Below the pieces are notes generated by a model. It saw only the letters and a list, made by a program, of their open reading frames with translations, was not told where the DNA came from and made no database searches. The position numbers were made by a program, and so were the translations under genes. A stretch of 64,000 bases of DNA from JBBDRJ01 sp963766295 (GTDB taxonomy: Bacteria; Actinomycetota; JAICYB01): positions 558,001 through 622,000 of the forward strand of contig CAVXYW010000001.1 in assembly GCA_963766295.1 (NCBI GenBank). The letters are read 5' to 3'. How positions within the stretch are numbered: position 1 is the stretch's first letter; each line of letters starts with the position of its first letter. Shown here in pieces: positions 1 to 9,400 of the stretch.

Positions 1-156
1 CAGATCTGTGACAACGAAGGGATCGGCGCGTATCTCGTCTCGTCCAATCCCAAGAACGTCACGTTCTACGAGCGCGAGGGATACAGGATCATCGAGGACG
101 TCTACCCGATCGACGGCGGGCCGCTCATGCGTCCCATGTGGCGTGATCCGCGTTAA
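1..156 (+). CDS. GNAT-family N-acetyltransferase, C-terminal end (partial)
   Basis: The frame is open from the first base to a TAA at 154-156 and gives the last 51 residues of a protein. The stretch NVTFYEREGY is the typical end of a GNAT acetyltransferase fold (the beta-strand and helix after the acetyl-CoA site, N-x-x-F-Y-E-x-x-G-[FY]). The N-terminal part with the acetyl-CoA P-loop lies outside the window, so the substrate cannot be guessed. Its last four bases overlap the stop of the convergent PHP gene. Confidence 0.7.
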   Translation, partial: QICDNEGIGAYLVSSNPKNVTFYEREGYRIIEDVYPIDGGPLMRPMWRDPR

Positions 157-1355
157 CTTCCCGCCAAATAGATCGGCGACGTAAGCGCCGTCAGCAACAG
201 CTGGTTCCGGCAGTAGGTCGTTAACGTCCCAATGAGCGGATCACACAGCTGCTTCCGCTCCATTTTGAGATCGGGAAGCGAAAGCGTCGCGCGCACCCAA
301 CCGGGCTCGGACGGCGCAACGAAGTCGACGCTCTGGCCCGGCAACACCAAAACCTGGTCCAACAGCGTCTGGCTGTTGGCTCGCACTTGAACGAAGCCCG
401 CGCCGAGTAAACCCTCCGCCCTGACGCGCATGCGAGAGCCGGGCGGTACTTCGTCGCCGATCATCGCCTCGTAGTTGCCGTCCCCGTCGGCGTCGGCTTC
501 CAGCAGAAGCCGAAGGTCGCCGAGTACCGGTGGTAGTAGCGAGATCGTCGTGCGTCCGTCTTGCAGCGCTTGAAGTACCCCGACCCGGCTGCGCTCGGCC
601 GCGAATGCCCAAGTGGTCGGGTTGCCCGGGCCGAGCGGCAGCGAAAGAACGAGCCAGTGCGAGTCGCTACCACCGGTGGCTCCGATGCGGTATCCGCGGT
701 CGAGCATGCACTCCCAGTACTTCACTGCATCGTCGTTGGACGAACCTGACGGCAACGGCGGCTGGTGCAGGTAAGAGATGTTCCAAACCTCGAAGGTGTC
801 GGGGATCACGTCGAAGCCGTAGCTCCAGTCGAGCTGCGACGTATCCGTGCAGTTATCGTCCAACGGCGTGAGTAGACCCTCTCCGGCGTGATTGATCTGA
901 AAGACGCCGCCGTCTGCTCGCAGAGCATCGGCCAGCGCATTCACGTCGGCGGCATTTCCGGAGCCGTTGTCGTAGATGTGGTCGGCCCCGAGCATCTGCG
1001 CGTGGCCGCTGAGGGAGTTCTCATAACCGGGGATCCCGATGACGCCGAACGCCCCGAAACCCGGATCGGTCGCCGAGCGCACGTCGTTGTGATCGGTGAT
1101 GGCCAAGTAATCGAGTCCACGCAGGGAGGCTTCGAGGAAGCGTTCGATAACAGGCGCCGAGAGCGTGTAGATCTCCTCGATCCCGGTGTTGTCGTCCTCG
1201 GGAAGACAAAACGCGTCATGCGAGTAACAGGTGTGTACATGAAGATCGCCTGCAAGCCACTCGCCGGTGGCCGCGGAGCCGTCGGGTAGAACCGTGACCA
1301 GCGGCAGCAGGACGGCGAAGGTTGCGAGGATTCCCGCGAGGCGGAGCCGCTTCAC
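153..1355 (-). CDS. Secreted PHP-domain metal-dependent hydrolase
   Basis: About 400 residues from a GTG whose G is shared with the last base of the upstream TAG (TAGTG), which implies translational coupling to the secreted protein encoded just upstream. Residues 1-29 form a signal peptide (KRLRLAG, then a hydrophobic run). Mature motifs are those of the PHP superfamily: DLHVHT near residue 37-42, a TDHND motif near 88-92, a later His in FQINHAG and the terminal GSDSH. These are metal ligands for a di- or trinuclear site in known PHP phosphoesterases. The C-terminal 100 residues look like a beta-sandwich. Most characterised PHP proteins are cytosolic, so the export signal is notable. The substrate is unknown. 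A longer frame upstream runs into the neighbouring gene and was not used. Confidence 0.8.
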   Translation of the reverse strand: MKRLRLAGILATFAVLLPLVTVLPDGSAATGEWLAGDLHVHTCYSHDAFCLPEDDNTGIEEIYTLSAPVIERFLEASLRGLDYLAITDHNDVRSATDPGFGAFGVIGIPGYENSLSGHAQMLGADHIYDNGSGNAADVNALADALRADGGVFQINHAGEGLLTPLDDNCTDTSQLDWSYGFDVIPDTFEVWNISYLHQPPLPSGSSNDDAVKYWECMLDRGYRIGATGGSDSHWLVLSLPLGPGNPTTWAFAAERSRVGVLQALQDGRTTISLLPPVLGDLRLLLEADADGDGNYEAMIGDEVPPGSRMRVRAEGLLGAGFVQVRANSQTLLDQVLVLPGQSVDFVAPSEPGWVRATLSLPDLKMERKQLCDPLIGTLTTYCRNQLLLTALTSPIYLAGS

Positions 1356-3070
1356 TATTTGAAGGTGGGACCCGGCCACGCGCTGAAGGGAGCGAAGCCC
1401 GGAGCCGCGCCGCCCTCCGTGTAGTACCGGATCATCCAGTACGGCAGCAGATAGTCGACGCCCGGCGCTTGGTGCACGTTCGACACCGAGCCGTTCAGCT
1501 GGTTCGGCGGCCGCTGCCACAAGAAGTCGGTAGGTGTTCGGTCGACGATCGGAAGCGGGTTACGCGCGCGCAGTGTTCCCGAGCTCCCCGGCAATGTGAA
1601 GGGCATGCCTCCGGGGAAGAGCGTGACGTCGGTTTGATCCTCGGGTACGCACTCGATGGTCGTCCCGCAGAACTGCTGGTTATTGAACGTTCCACCGGCT
1701 TCGATCTTCGTGCGGTAGTCACGCCATTCACGCAAGTGCAGGACGGCATCGTCGAGACGAGCCGGATCGGCGGTCATCGCGTACGTAATGGTTTCGAAGT
1801 GTGCGTTGAGGTGCGTGCGTGTGGTCGAGTCCATCGAGCTCATCGCGAGCGAGTAGATCGTCTTCGCTAGATCATTCGGAGCATTGCGCGCCAGGTTGAA
1901 ACCGATCAGATGATCGAGGTTGTGCTTGTAGTAGTCGTTGTAGGGCTGCGACTGGTCGAAGAACTGCGTTGCTGCGACGAACGGCGCCATCGTCACTAGC
2001 TCTTCGAGGTACACGGCCTGCCAGAAGATCGAGTCCGGCCGGCCCGGAGCTGCCGTCACCACGTGTGAAGCCGCCTGCGCCATGTTCAGGCGAGCGGTGG
2101 GTGTGATCAGGAACAACGGTGAGATGAAGTTGTTGAAATCGTGTCCGCAGATTCTCAGGATCGCGTTGATCTCGGAGCACGGCGACTCGTTCGGGTTGGT
2201 GCCGATGGGGATCGAGATCCGCCCGTGGGGACGCGGAGTGTTCCACACGTACTTGAACGCGAAGTTCGTGAGCGTGACGATGTCGTCCCTCAACTGTGCG
2301 CGCATGTCCGGGTCGTCCGGACTCACCAGGTCGAAGGCCGTGAGCATGCCGAAGGTCGTTCCGGCGTAGGCGTCCCGGCTGGTTCCGTCCTCGCAGTAGT
2401 ACTGAGTGACTGAGTTGTCGGGGTTGGTCCAGGACAAGGGCCCGAATACGCGCGGATTTTCCGTGTACGGCTCAGGCATGCCGGTGGGGTCGGGCTGGGT
2501 CGCGTTGTGCCACATCTCGAAGGGTTCCGCGTCGGTGGGGACGCAGGCGCGCATCAGGTAGCCCGGCTCCCCGGCGAAGATGCCGCCGCCGAAGCCGGCC
2601 TGCTCCATCGAAGGCTGGAAGACGTGGTTCCAGCTCTTGGAGATGTTCACCAGGACGTGGAACTTCTTGACCATCTCGTCGATGCGTCCCTTCGCTTCGT
2701 CGCGCTGGGTAGTCCAGAAGCCAACGTCTACGTCGTCGGCGATGTACTTCTTGGCCAGCGAGTAACGGAAGGACTGCGACGCTAGGTAAGTGCCGGTCCA
2801 AAGTGCGGAATCCGCGTAGTGGCCGGTCTGTTCGACGTTGCCGAGCGTGCGAGCGGGCGAGTCGTAGTCGACCTCGAAGAGCTGTGCGCCTCCGAAGGGC
2901 CCGTGCACCCGGAGGTTGTCGGCGATGCGCTCCTCGAGGCGCTCGGCTTCGGCCCAATCGGCGCCCCCGTCGAGGATCGGATCAGCCGAGGCGGGTTGTG
3001 CGCCGAGCAGCGTCGCCCCCACGGCCAAGGCGCACGCGACCGTCAGCGAGGTTTTCCAGGCTTTCCGCAT
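1355..3070 (-). CDS. Secreted protein of unknown function
   Basis: 571 residues starting with a clear signal peptide (MRKAWK, a hydrophobic core, then a cut after QPASA at about residue 28). The mature part is rich in aromatic residues and amphipathic helices. It holds a conserved-looking central segment with PRPHGRISIPIGTNP and three cysteine-containing patches (around CVPTDAE, YYCEDGT and CSEINAILRICG), which would fit disulfides in an exported protein. I do not recognise a family. It is the first gene of a two-gene unit with the PHP protein (one-base overlap) and is divergent from the alpha/beta hydrolase, with only about 50 bases between the two starts for both promoters. Confidence 0.75.
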   Translation of the reverse strand: MRKAWKTSLTVACALAVGATLLGAQPASADPILDGGADWAEAERLEERIADNLRVHGPFGGAQLFEVDYDSPARTLGNVEQTGHYADSALWTGTYLASQSFRYSLAKKYIADDVDVGFWTTQRDEAKGRIDEMVKKFHVLVNISKSWNHVFQPSMEQAGFGGGIFAGEPGYLMRACVPTDAEPFEMWHNATQPDPTGMPEPYTENPRVFGPLSWTNPDNSVTQYYCEDGTSRDAYAGTTFGMLTAFDLVSPDDPDMRAQLRDDIVTLTNFAFKYVWNTPRPHGRISIPIGTNPNESPCSEINAILRICGHDFNNFISPLFLITPTARLNMAQAASHVVTAAPGRPDSIFWQAVYLEELVTMAPFVAATQFFDQSQPYNDYYKHNLDHLIGFNLARNAPNDLAKTIYSLAMSSMDSTTRTHLNAHFETITYAMTADPARLDDAVLHLREWRDYRTKIEAGGTFNNQQFCGTTIECVPEDQTDVTLFPGGMPFTLPGSSGTLRARNPLPIVDRTPTDFLWQRPPNQLNGSVSNVHQAPGVDYLLPYWMIRYYTEGGAAPGFAPFSAWPGPTFK

Positions 3071-3121
3071 CCCCTGCCTGCCTAGTTGGGCACTAAGAGA
3101 CTACAGGTACCATCTGATGCG

Positions 3122-3970
3122 ATGAAGCTCCAAGTCTCCGGCGTCGAGATCGGTTACGACCGGGGCGGGTCGGGCGAGCCGGTCGTCCTGGTGATGGGTC
3201 TGGGCACCCCACGGATCGGCTGGTTCACCCAGTTCCACTTCCTGTCCCAGAACTACGACGTCATCTCCTACGACAACCGCGGCTGCGGCGAGACGGTTTG
3301 TGCAGCGCCGTGGACCATGGCCGACATGGCCGGCGACGCGATCGCCTTGGCCGATGCCGCCGGGTTCGAGACCTTCCATCTGGCCGGCATCTCGATGGGC
3401 GGGATGATCTCCCAAGAGCTCGTCCTGACGTGGCCGGAGCGCGTTCGTTCGCTGACGCTGCTGTCGACTACACCGGGTGGCCCGGAGTCCGTACCGATGT
3501 CGCCGGAGTTCGGCGCCGCGATGATGATCGGAGATCCCGAGGAGCGGATGCGCAAGACGCTCGAGCTCACGTTCGGCAAGAAGTTCCGGACGGAGAACCC
3601 CGCAATGATGGACCTGATTGCGAGCACGATGATGACCGGGATCCCGGGGATGAGCTCACTCGGCGAGGGTGGCGGCGGCTCGGGGGCCGGGACGGAAGGC
3701 TTCTTCGGACAGCTCGGTGCCGTCGCGTTGTGGATGGGTGCCGGGGGTGCTTCGCAGCGTCTGAAAGAGATCGACAAGCCGACCCTCGTGTTGCACGGCG
3801 GCGAGGACCTGCTGCTACCCGTGGGCAACGGCAAGATCCTGGCCCGCGACATCCCGGGCGCGCGCTTGCGCATCTGGGAAGAAGCAGGTCACGCGCTCAA
3901 CGCCGAGTACTCGGACGAAGTCAACGCCGAGCTCGTGTCGCACTTCGAGTCTGCTTCGGCTCGTGTCTAG
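3122..3970 (+). CDS. Alpha/beta hydrolase
   Basis: 282 residues from ATG 3122; a TTG at 3086 in the same frame is possible but lacks support. The nucleophile elbow G-I-S-M-G-G places the Ser near residue 91. The acid is probably in HGGEDLLLP and the catalytic His in EEAGHALN near the end. The early GLGTPRIGW gives the oxyanion-hole region. The lid region carries a Gly-rich run (GEGGGGSGAG). The fold matches small esterase/haloperoxidase-like hydrolases. No signal peptide is seen, so it is probably cytosolic. The substrate is unknown. Confidence 0.85.
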   Translation: MKLQVSGVEIGYDRGGSGEPVVLVMGLGTPRIGWFTQFHFLSQNYDVISYDNRGCGETVCAAPWTMADMAGDAIALADAAGFETFHLAGISMGGMISQELVLTWPERVRSLTLLSTTPGGPESVPMSPEFGAAMMIGDPEERMRKTLELTFGKKFRTENPAMMDLIASTMMTGIPGMSSLGEGGGGSGAGTEGFFGQLGAVALWMGAGGASQRLKEIDKPTLVLHGGEDLLLPVGNGKILARDIPGARLRIWEEAGHALNAEYSDEVNAELVSHFESASARV

Positions 3971-3972
3971 CC

Positions 3973-4012
3973 GTCGACGGGCCTTCTATTAAGTAGACGG
4001 GCCTCCCATTAA
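3973..4012. repeat. Two-copy 20-base tandem repeat after the hydrolase gene
   Basis: Two directly abutting 20-base units (3973-3992 and 3993-4012) share the core GACGGGCCT and the tail ATTAA and match at 17 of 20 positions by eye. They begin three bases after the hydrolase stop codon. No third copy was seen. The role is unknown. Confidence 0.7.
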
Positions 4013-4055
4013 TACGTCGCTCTTTTTGCACCGGTTGCTCATTGCTAGTCGCCGA

Positions 4056-4119
4056 CGGTCACCTAAATGGGACGGTGTTTGTGAGCTTCTTCTCGAAGAC
4101 CGTCCAATTTGGGTGACCG
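4056..4119. repeat. Long inverted repeat in the pcrA leader region
   Basis: Arms of 21 bases (4056-4076 and 4099-4119) are complementary at 19 of 21 positions. The 22-base loop contains its own short hairpin (CTTC/GAAG). It lies about 107 bases before the chosen pcrA start and 85 bases after the hydrolase stop, with no T-run behind it. It could be a terminator for the hydrolase, a leader structure of pcrA, or a small non-autonomous palindromic element. Confidence 0.75.
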
Positions 4120-4225
4120 AAGGGAATTTGCTATCTCTCCAGGGGCGGGAACAGTCCTTGGGCGCGAACAGTCCTGGCCGGTTCGGGAGCCACGTCTGTC
4201 CGCCTCGCGGCGATACTTAGGCGCT

Positions 4226-6487
4226 GTGACCCAAATCGACCGAACGCAAGACGCGGCAGCGACACATTCTGAGGAGCTGCTCGCTGACCTGAATCCGGTC
4301 CAGCGCGAGGCCGTCCTGGCGACGGAAGGGCCGGTCCTAATAGTGGCCGGGGCGGGTTCGGGAAAAACCCGGGTCATCACTTATCGCGTCGCGCACCTGC
4401 TGCGGTCAGGCGTTCGTCCTCGGCAGATCCTCGCAATCACGTTCACCAACAAGGCGGCCGGCGAGATGCGCGCACGCATACGTCAATTGGTCGGTTCTTC
4501 GACGGCCGAAGACATGTGGATCATGACCTTCCACTCCTGCTGTGCTCGACTCCTTAGATACGAAGCCGAGAACCTCGGTTTCGGTCGCAACTTCACGATC
4601 TACGACGATCAGGACGCAGAACGCGTCATCTCCGCGATCCTCAAAGACCTGGACGTCGACCCCAAGCGTTGGACTCCGCGGTCGCTCAAGCACGCCATCT
4701 CCTCGGCCAAGAACGTTTGCGTGAGCGCAGCGCAGCTTGCGGAAGTAGCCGACAGTTACCCCGAGCGCATGGCCGCGAAGGTCTACGAGCACTACGAGGC
4801 CCGGCTGCAGCAGGCCAACGCGCTGGACTTCGACGACCTGTTGATGCGCACCGTCCAGCTCTTCGAGACCAAGCCCGAGGTGCTCGCGAAGTGGCAGGAG
4901 CGCTTCCGCTACATCGTCATCGACGAGTACCAGGACACCAACCACGCGCAGTACCGGATGGTCAATCTACTCGCCGCCAAGTACCAGAACGTTTGCGTAG
5001 TCGGTGATGAGGATCAGTCCGTTTATGCATTCAGGGGGGCGACGATCCGCAACATCCTGGAGTTCGAGCGCGACTACCCCAACGCCAAGGTCTTCAAGCT
5101 CGAGCAGAACTACCGGTCCACGCAGACCATCCTCGACGCAGCCAACGCCCTCATCCGCAACAACACCCAGCGCAAGGACAAGAAGCTGTTCACCGATCTG
5201 GGCGAAGGGACGAAAGTCGTCCGCTACCAGGCCGACGACGAGCACGACGAGGCGCACTTCGTGTCCGGCGAGATCGCGAGGCTGACCGGCGAGCAGTTCA
5301 AGGGGTCGGACGTCGCCGTGTTCTATAGGACGAACGCTCAGTCCCGCGTTGTCGAAGAAACGTTCCTTCGTTACGGCATCGCGTACCGAGTAGTCGGCGG
5401 TTTGAAGTTCTACGACCGCAGGGAGGTACGCGATGCGATCGCGTACCTGCGTGCTGCCAACAACCCGGCGGACCGCGTTTCGGTTGTTCGCGCAGCAGGC
5501 GCGCCCAAGCGAGGCGTGGGCGAAGGAACCGTCGCGAAGATCGAGGAGTTCGCCCGCGCGCAAGACCTTCCTCTGGCCGACGCCTTCTCGCGGGCCGAAG
5601 AGGTGCAGGGTCTGACGGGCCGCTCCAGGGGCGGTGCGTTCGAACTTGCGAAGATCCTCCGACTGATCCGCGAGCGCGATGTGGCGAACGCGCCGTTGGC
5701 CGATGTCGTCCGGACTGCGATCGAAGACTCCGGACTGCTCGAGTCGTTCAAGGCCGAAAAGACGATCGAAGCCGAAAGCCGCGTGGAGAACCTGCAGGAG
5801 CTCATCGGCGTGGCTGAGGAGTTCGAGAAAGCCGCGCAACAAGAAGGTGCAGAAGCGCGGCTGGCCGACTTCCTCGAGCGCACCTCGCTGATCTCCGAGG
5901 TCGACATGATGGCCGAGGCCGAGGAAGTGGTCACGATGATGACGCTGCACAACGCAAAGGGGCTCGAGTTCCCGGTTGTGTTCCTCACCGGTCTCGAAGA
6001 AGGAGTGTTCCCACACATCCGGTCGATGAACGAGCCCGATCAGCTCGAAGAGGAACGTCGCCTGGCCTACGTCGGAATCACACGAGCGCAACAGCTTCTG
6101 TATCTCACGCACGCGTGGTCACGAAGCCTGTGGGGAGGAACCAACTACAACCCGCAATCGCGGTTCATCGGCGAGATTCCCGAGGAATTGATCGACGTCC
6201 TACGCGAAGCGGAGAAACCGCGCGACCGTGGGTGGAACTCGAGCCGGGGCAAGGAGCGCTGGGCGCCGCCGGACGGAGCCTGGGAGCCGAAGAAGAAGAA
6301 CCGAGCTCCCGAAGGAATGACGATCCGTGTCTCGCGTGGCGACCGTGTGTTCCACGAAGCTTTCGGCGCCGGCGAGATAGTCGAGGTCGACGGGGCTGGC
6401 GCCGATACAGAAGTTGTCGTGAACTTCGACGATGAGGGACAGAAGCGGCTCGTTCTCGCCTACGCGAATCTCACGAAGGCCGGCTAG
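4226..6487 (+). CDS. pcrA: UvrD/PcrA-type superfamily 1 DNA helicase
   Basis: 753 residues from GTG 4226. Earlier in-frame codons exist, but they would pass through the inverted repeat, and the conserved helicase start (LNPVQREAV) begins near residue 22. Motifs in order are AGAGSGKT (Walker A, about 41-48), DEYQDTN (motif II), GDEDQSVYAFRGA (motif III), EQNYRST (motif IV), TLHNAKGLEF (motif V) and RRLAYVGITRA (motif VI). The last 60 residues (GDRVFHEAFGAGEIVEVDG onward) match the C-terminal Tudor-like region of PcrA that contacts RNA polymerase in known members. Its role is 3'-5' unwinding in nucleotide excision repair and removal of stalled complexes. It stands alone and converges on the cyclase genes with adjacent stops. 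Confidence 0.93.
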   Translation: MTQIDRTQDAAATHSEELLADLNPVQREAVLATEGPVLIVAGAGSGKTRVITYRVAHLLRSGVRPRQILAITFTNKAAGEMRARIRQLVGSSTAEDMWIMTFHSCCARLLRYEAENLGFGRNFTIYDDQDAERVISAILKDLDVDPKRWTPRSLKHAISSAKNVCVSAAQLAEVADSYPERMAAKVYEHYEARLQQANALDFDDLLMRTVQLFETKPEVLAKWQERFRYIVIDEYQDTNHAQYRMVNLLAAKYQNVCVVGDEDQSVYAFRGATIRNILEFERDYPNAKVFKLEQNYRSTQTILDAANALIRNNTQRKDKKLFTDLGEGTKVVRYQADDEHDEAHFVSGEIARLTGEQFKGSDVAVFYRTNAQSRVVEETFLRYGIAYRVVGGLKFYDRREVRDAIAYLRAANNPADRVSVVRAAGAPKRGVGEGTVAKIEEFARAQDLPLADAFSRAEEVQGLTGRSRGGAFELAKILRLIRERDVANAPLADVVRTAIEDSGLLESFKAEKTIEAESRVENLQELIGVAEEFEKAAQQEGAEARLADFLERTSLISEVDMMAEAEEVVTMMTLHNAKGLEFPVVFLTGLEEGVFPHIRSMNEPDQLEEERRLAYVGITRAQQLLYLTHAWSRSLWGGTNYNPQSRFIGEIPEELIDVLREAEKPRDRGWNSSRGKERWAPPDGAWEPKKKNRAPEGMTIRVSRGDRVFHEAFGAGEIVEVDGAGADTEVVVNFDDEGQKRLVLAYANLTKAG

Positions 6488-9400
6488 CTACTTAAGAAGT
6501 TCCTCGGCCCATCCCGCGTGCAGCGGCATGCCGATCCGGTTGTAATCCTCGAGCGCGGCTCCGATCAACTCGCGAGCTCGATCGCGGTCTTCGGCTTGTC
6601 CGCGATCGAGCAGCATCTTCCCGAACCAGTGGCGGATCTGAGGATCCTCCAAGGCGTGCCGTTGGCGCTCGAGCTGCGACAGCACCAATTCGAAGTGCTT
6701 CTCGGCTTCGTCCCATTCACCGGCCGCAGCCGCCGCCATCCCGACAATCCGGGCTGGGATTGCACCGTCATAGAAGCGCCCTCCCGCCCATGAATCGGGC
6801 AGGTAGATCGCCGGGTAGAGTTTCGCCGCCTCAGCCTGAAGTCCAAGAATCGCAGCCGTCTCCGCGGCGTTTAGGACGTCCGAGGCATGCCCTGCAGTTT
6901 GGGGAGTTTCGGGATTCGTGAGCTCCTCCGTGCGTTCGGCGAGGGCTGTCCCACACGCCTCGCGATCTCCGGCGAAGGCTCGGTTGAGCACTCGAAACCC
7001 CCAAGCCGCGGCGAACGCCGATGGTGTCTCGATCTCGCACGCTTTGTCGTGATGTGTCAGCGCCTCGTCTACGCGCCCACGCAATTGGGCAACCACGCCG
7101 AGCCACGTGTACGACTGTGCCGCGAACGGGCTCGCTATTGACTCAGCGAGGGCAAGGTCGGCGTTGGCGGCGGCCTCGTACGCCTCCAAGTCCCCACTGT
7201 TGTTTACGAGTCCTATATCTACCCCTCGTTGCGCCATCATGATCGCCGAGATGTGGCCAATCTTGTGAGCGAGTTCCGCCCCTTCTCGTCCAAGCTGGAT
7301 CGCTTCGTCGTTGTCGCCGTTGAAGACCTTTGCAGTCGAGAGCCACCCCAGAGCGTCCGCCAGAGTCCAAACATCGCCGCTCTCGCGCAAGAGGTCGACT
7401 GCTCGACGGCCGGATGCGATTGCGCCGGGGATGTCCAACACAACTTGCCGGTTTACAGAGCGCAGCCATTCAACTCGTCCTTTGACGGCGGGCCCCAGTG
7501 CTTCGACAACCTCTTCGGCTTTCTGGAAGTACTCCTCACCCATGTCCAAGAACCCGGCGAAGGTGACGATCACACCGACACCGGCGAGAAGGTTTGCGCG
7601 TTCGGGTACGTTGCGATCTCCTAACAGGTCGATTCCTTCTTGATTGATCGCCGCAGCCTCGTCGAAACGTCCGAGGACTGTCAGCACGTATCCGGCGTCG
7701 AAGGTCACGCGCCCTGCCGCCTCGGCTTCGCCGAGATCCCGATAAGTGGTGATCGCGGTGCGCATCGTTGCGAGCGACTCCTCGTAGTGACCGATCGCTC
7801 GCTGAGCTCGTCCGAGCTTTTCGAGCATCTGAGTGCGTCGAAGCGCGTCGTCGGCCGGGAGCATGTCCAAAGTGCTCTGGACGAGGCGCACGACATCTTC
7901 GAAGGCGGCAGCATCGTAGGCGCGGTCGGCCGCTCTGGTCAACGCCTTGATCGTGCGGTCGGCGTCAGCCGCCACTCCAGACTCGAGCAGATGTGTCGCT
8001 ATCTCAGACGGTTTGGTTTCCGACGCTGTGGGATCGAGACGCTCGATGGCGTCGGCAACGGCGAGATGGAGTCGTTGCCTGCGCGGTATCGAAAGACTCG
8101 ATAGCAGTGTCTGCCTGATTAGCTCGTGCGCAAAGGTGTAGTGGACGTCGCCTTCGCGCTCCTCGGGCACGATGACTTTTGCGGCTTCGGCTTCGTCGAT
8201 GATGTCCAACAACGCGTCGGGGACGATGTCCGAGATCGTCTCGAGTAACCGGAAAGAGAAGCCGCGGCCGACGACTGCTCCTGCTGCGAGCGCTCGTTTT
8301 GCTTCGGCTCCCAATCGCTCGAGCCGTCGTCCCACGACCAGGCGGACGCTTTCGGGAACGTCCAGCTCGTCGACTTCGATATCCGATCGGAACGCGCCGT
8401 CTTCGTCGAACACCTTTCCTTCCTCGACGAAGTGACGGAAGATCTCTTCGACGAAGAACGGATTGCCCTCGGTCTCGCTGAAGATCGCGTCGACGAGTTT
8501 CGGCGGAGGATCACCGCCGGCGAGGGCGCCAAGCATCTGAGAGACCCCGGCTTGGTCGAACCGCTGGACGGAGATGCGGCTGGCCACGCGCGCCCGGAGC
8601 AGACGCTCAAGAGAACCGGCAAGCGGACGGGACACATCGAGCTCAACGTCGCGGTACGTTCCGACTCCGAGCACGCGAAGCTCCTTCAACTGTTCTGCGA
8701 CGTGCTCGATGAGCAGGAGAGTGGGTTCGTCCGCCCAATGAACGTCATCAAGCACCAGAACGGTAGGTAGCCGGGAGGACGCGCGCTCGATGAACGAGCT
8801 GACAGCGTTGAAGAAGTAGCGCCGCTGTTGCTCGGGCGGCAGATCGAGCGGCTCGGGGATGTCCGGGAAATAGCGGCGAAGCTCGGGCACCATGCGCGCC
8901 ATCTCCGGCGCGTCTTCACCCATGTCTTCACGAAGCCACTCGGCGGGAACAGTGCGAAGAGATTGTTCGATGAACTCGACGAAAGGCGAGTAAGGAACTG
9001 CACCCTCGGATTCATAACAGCGTCCGAACAGTGCCACCGCTCCGCGAGCCTCCGCTTCCTTTATCAATTGCTTCGTGAGTGTCGTCTTGCCGACGCCGGG
9101 CTCACCGCCGATCAGGACGAGGCCGCCCTTGCCGTCCAAAGCAGAGAGCAGGTGCTTGCGGAGTGTTTCCACTTCTTGTTCGCGGCCGACGAAGACGGCT
9201 TCGGGCGTTTCGGGAGCCAAGCCGAGCCAGGCAAGCGACCAGAGCTTCCACGGCTGAGGGAATCCTTTGAGCGTGTGTTCACCGCGGTCGCTGAACGTGA
9301 CATCGGGAACCGTCCCTGCGAGCTGTCGCGTGACGTCGGAAACGAAAACTTCGCCTCCATCGGCTGCACCACACACGCGCGAAGCCGCATGGATCGCCTC

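Noticed and set aside
4109..4225. Upstream start that would lengthen PcrA by 39 residues
   Set aside because: It would begin inside the right arm of the inverted repeat and adds sequence unlike any PcrA N-terminus.
4967..6112. 381-residue minus-strand open frame inside pcrA
   Set aside because: Antisense to conserved helicase motifs, no start signal and no family resemblance.
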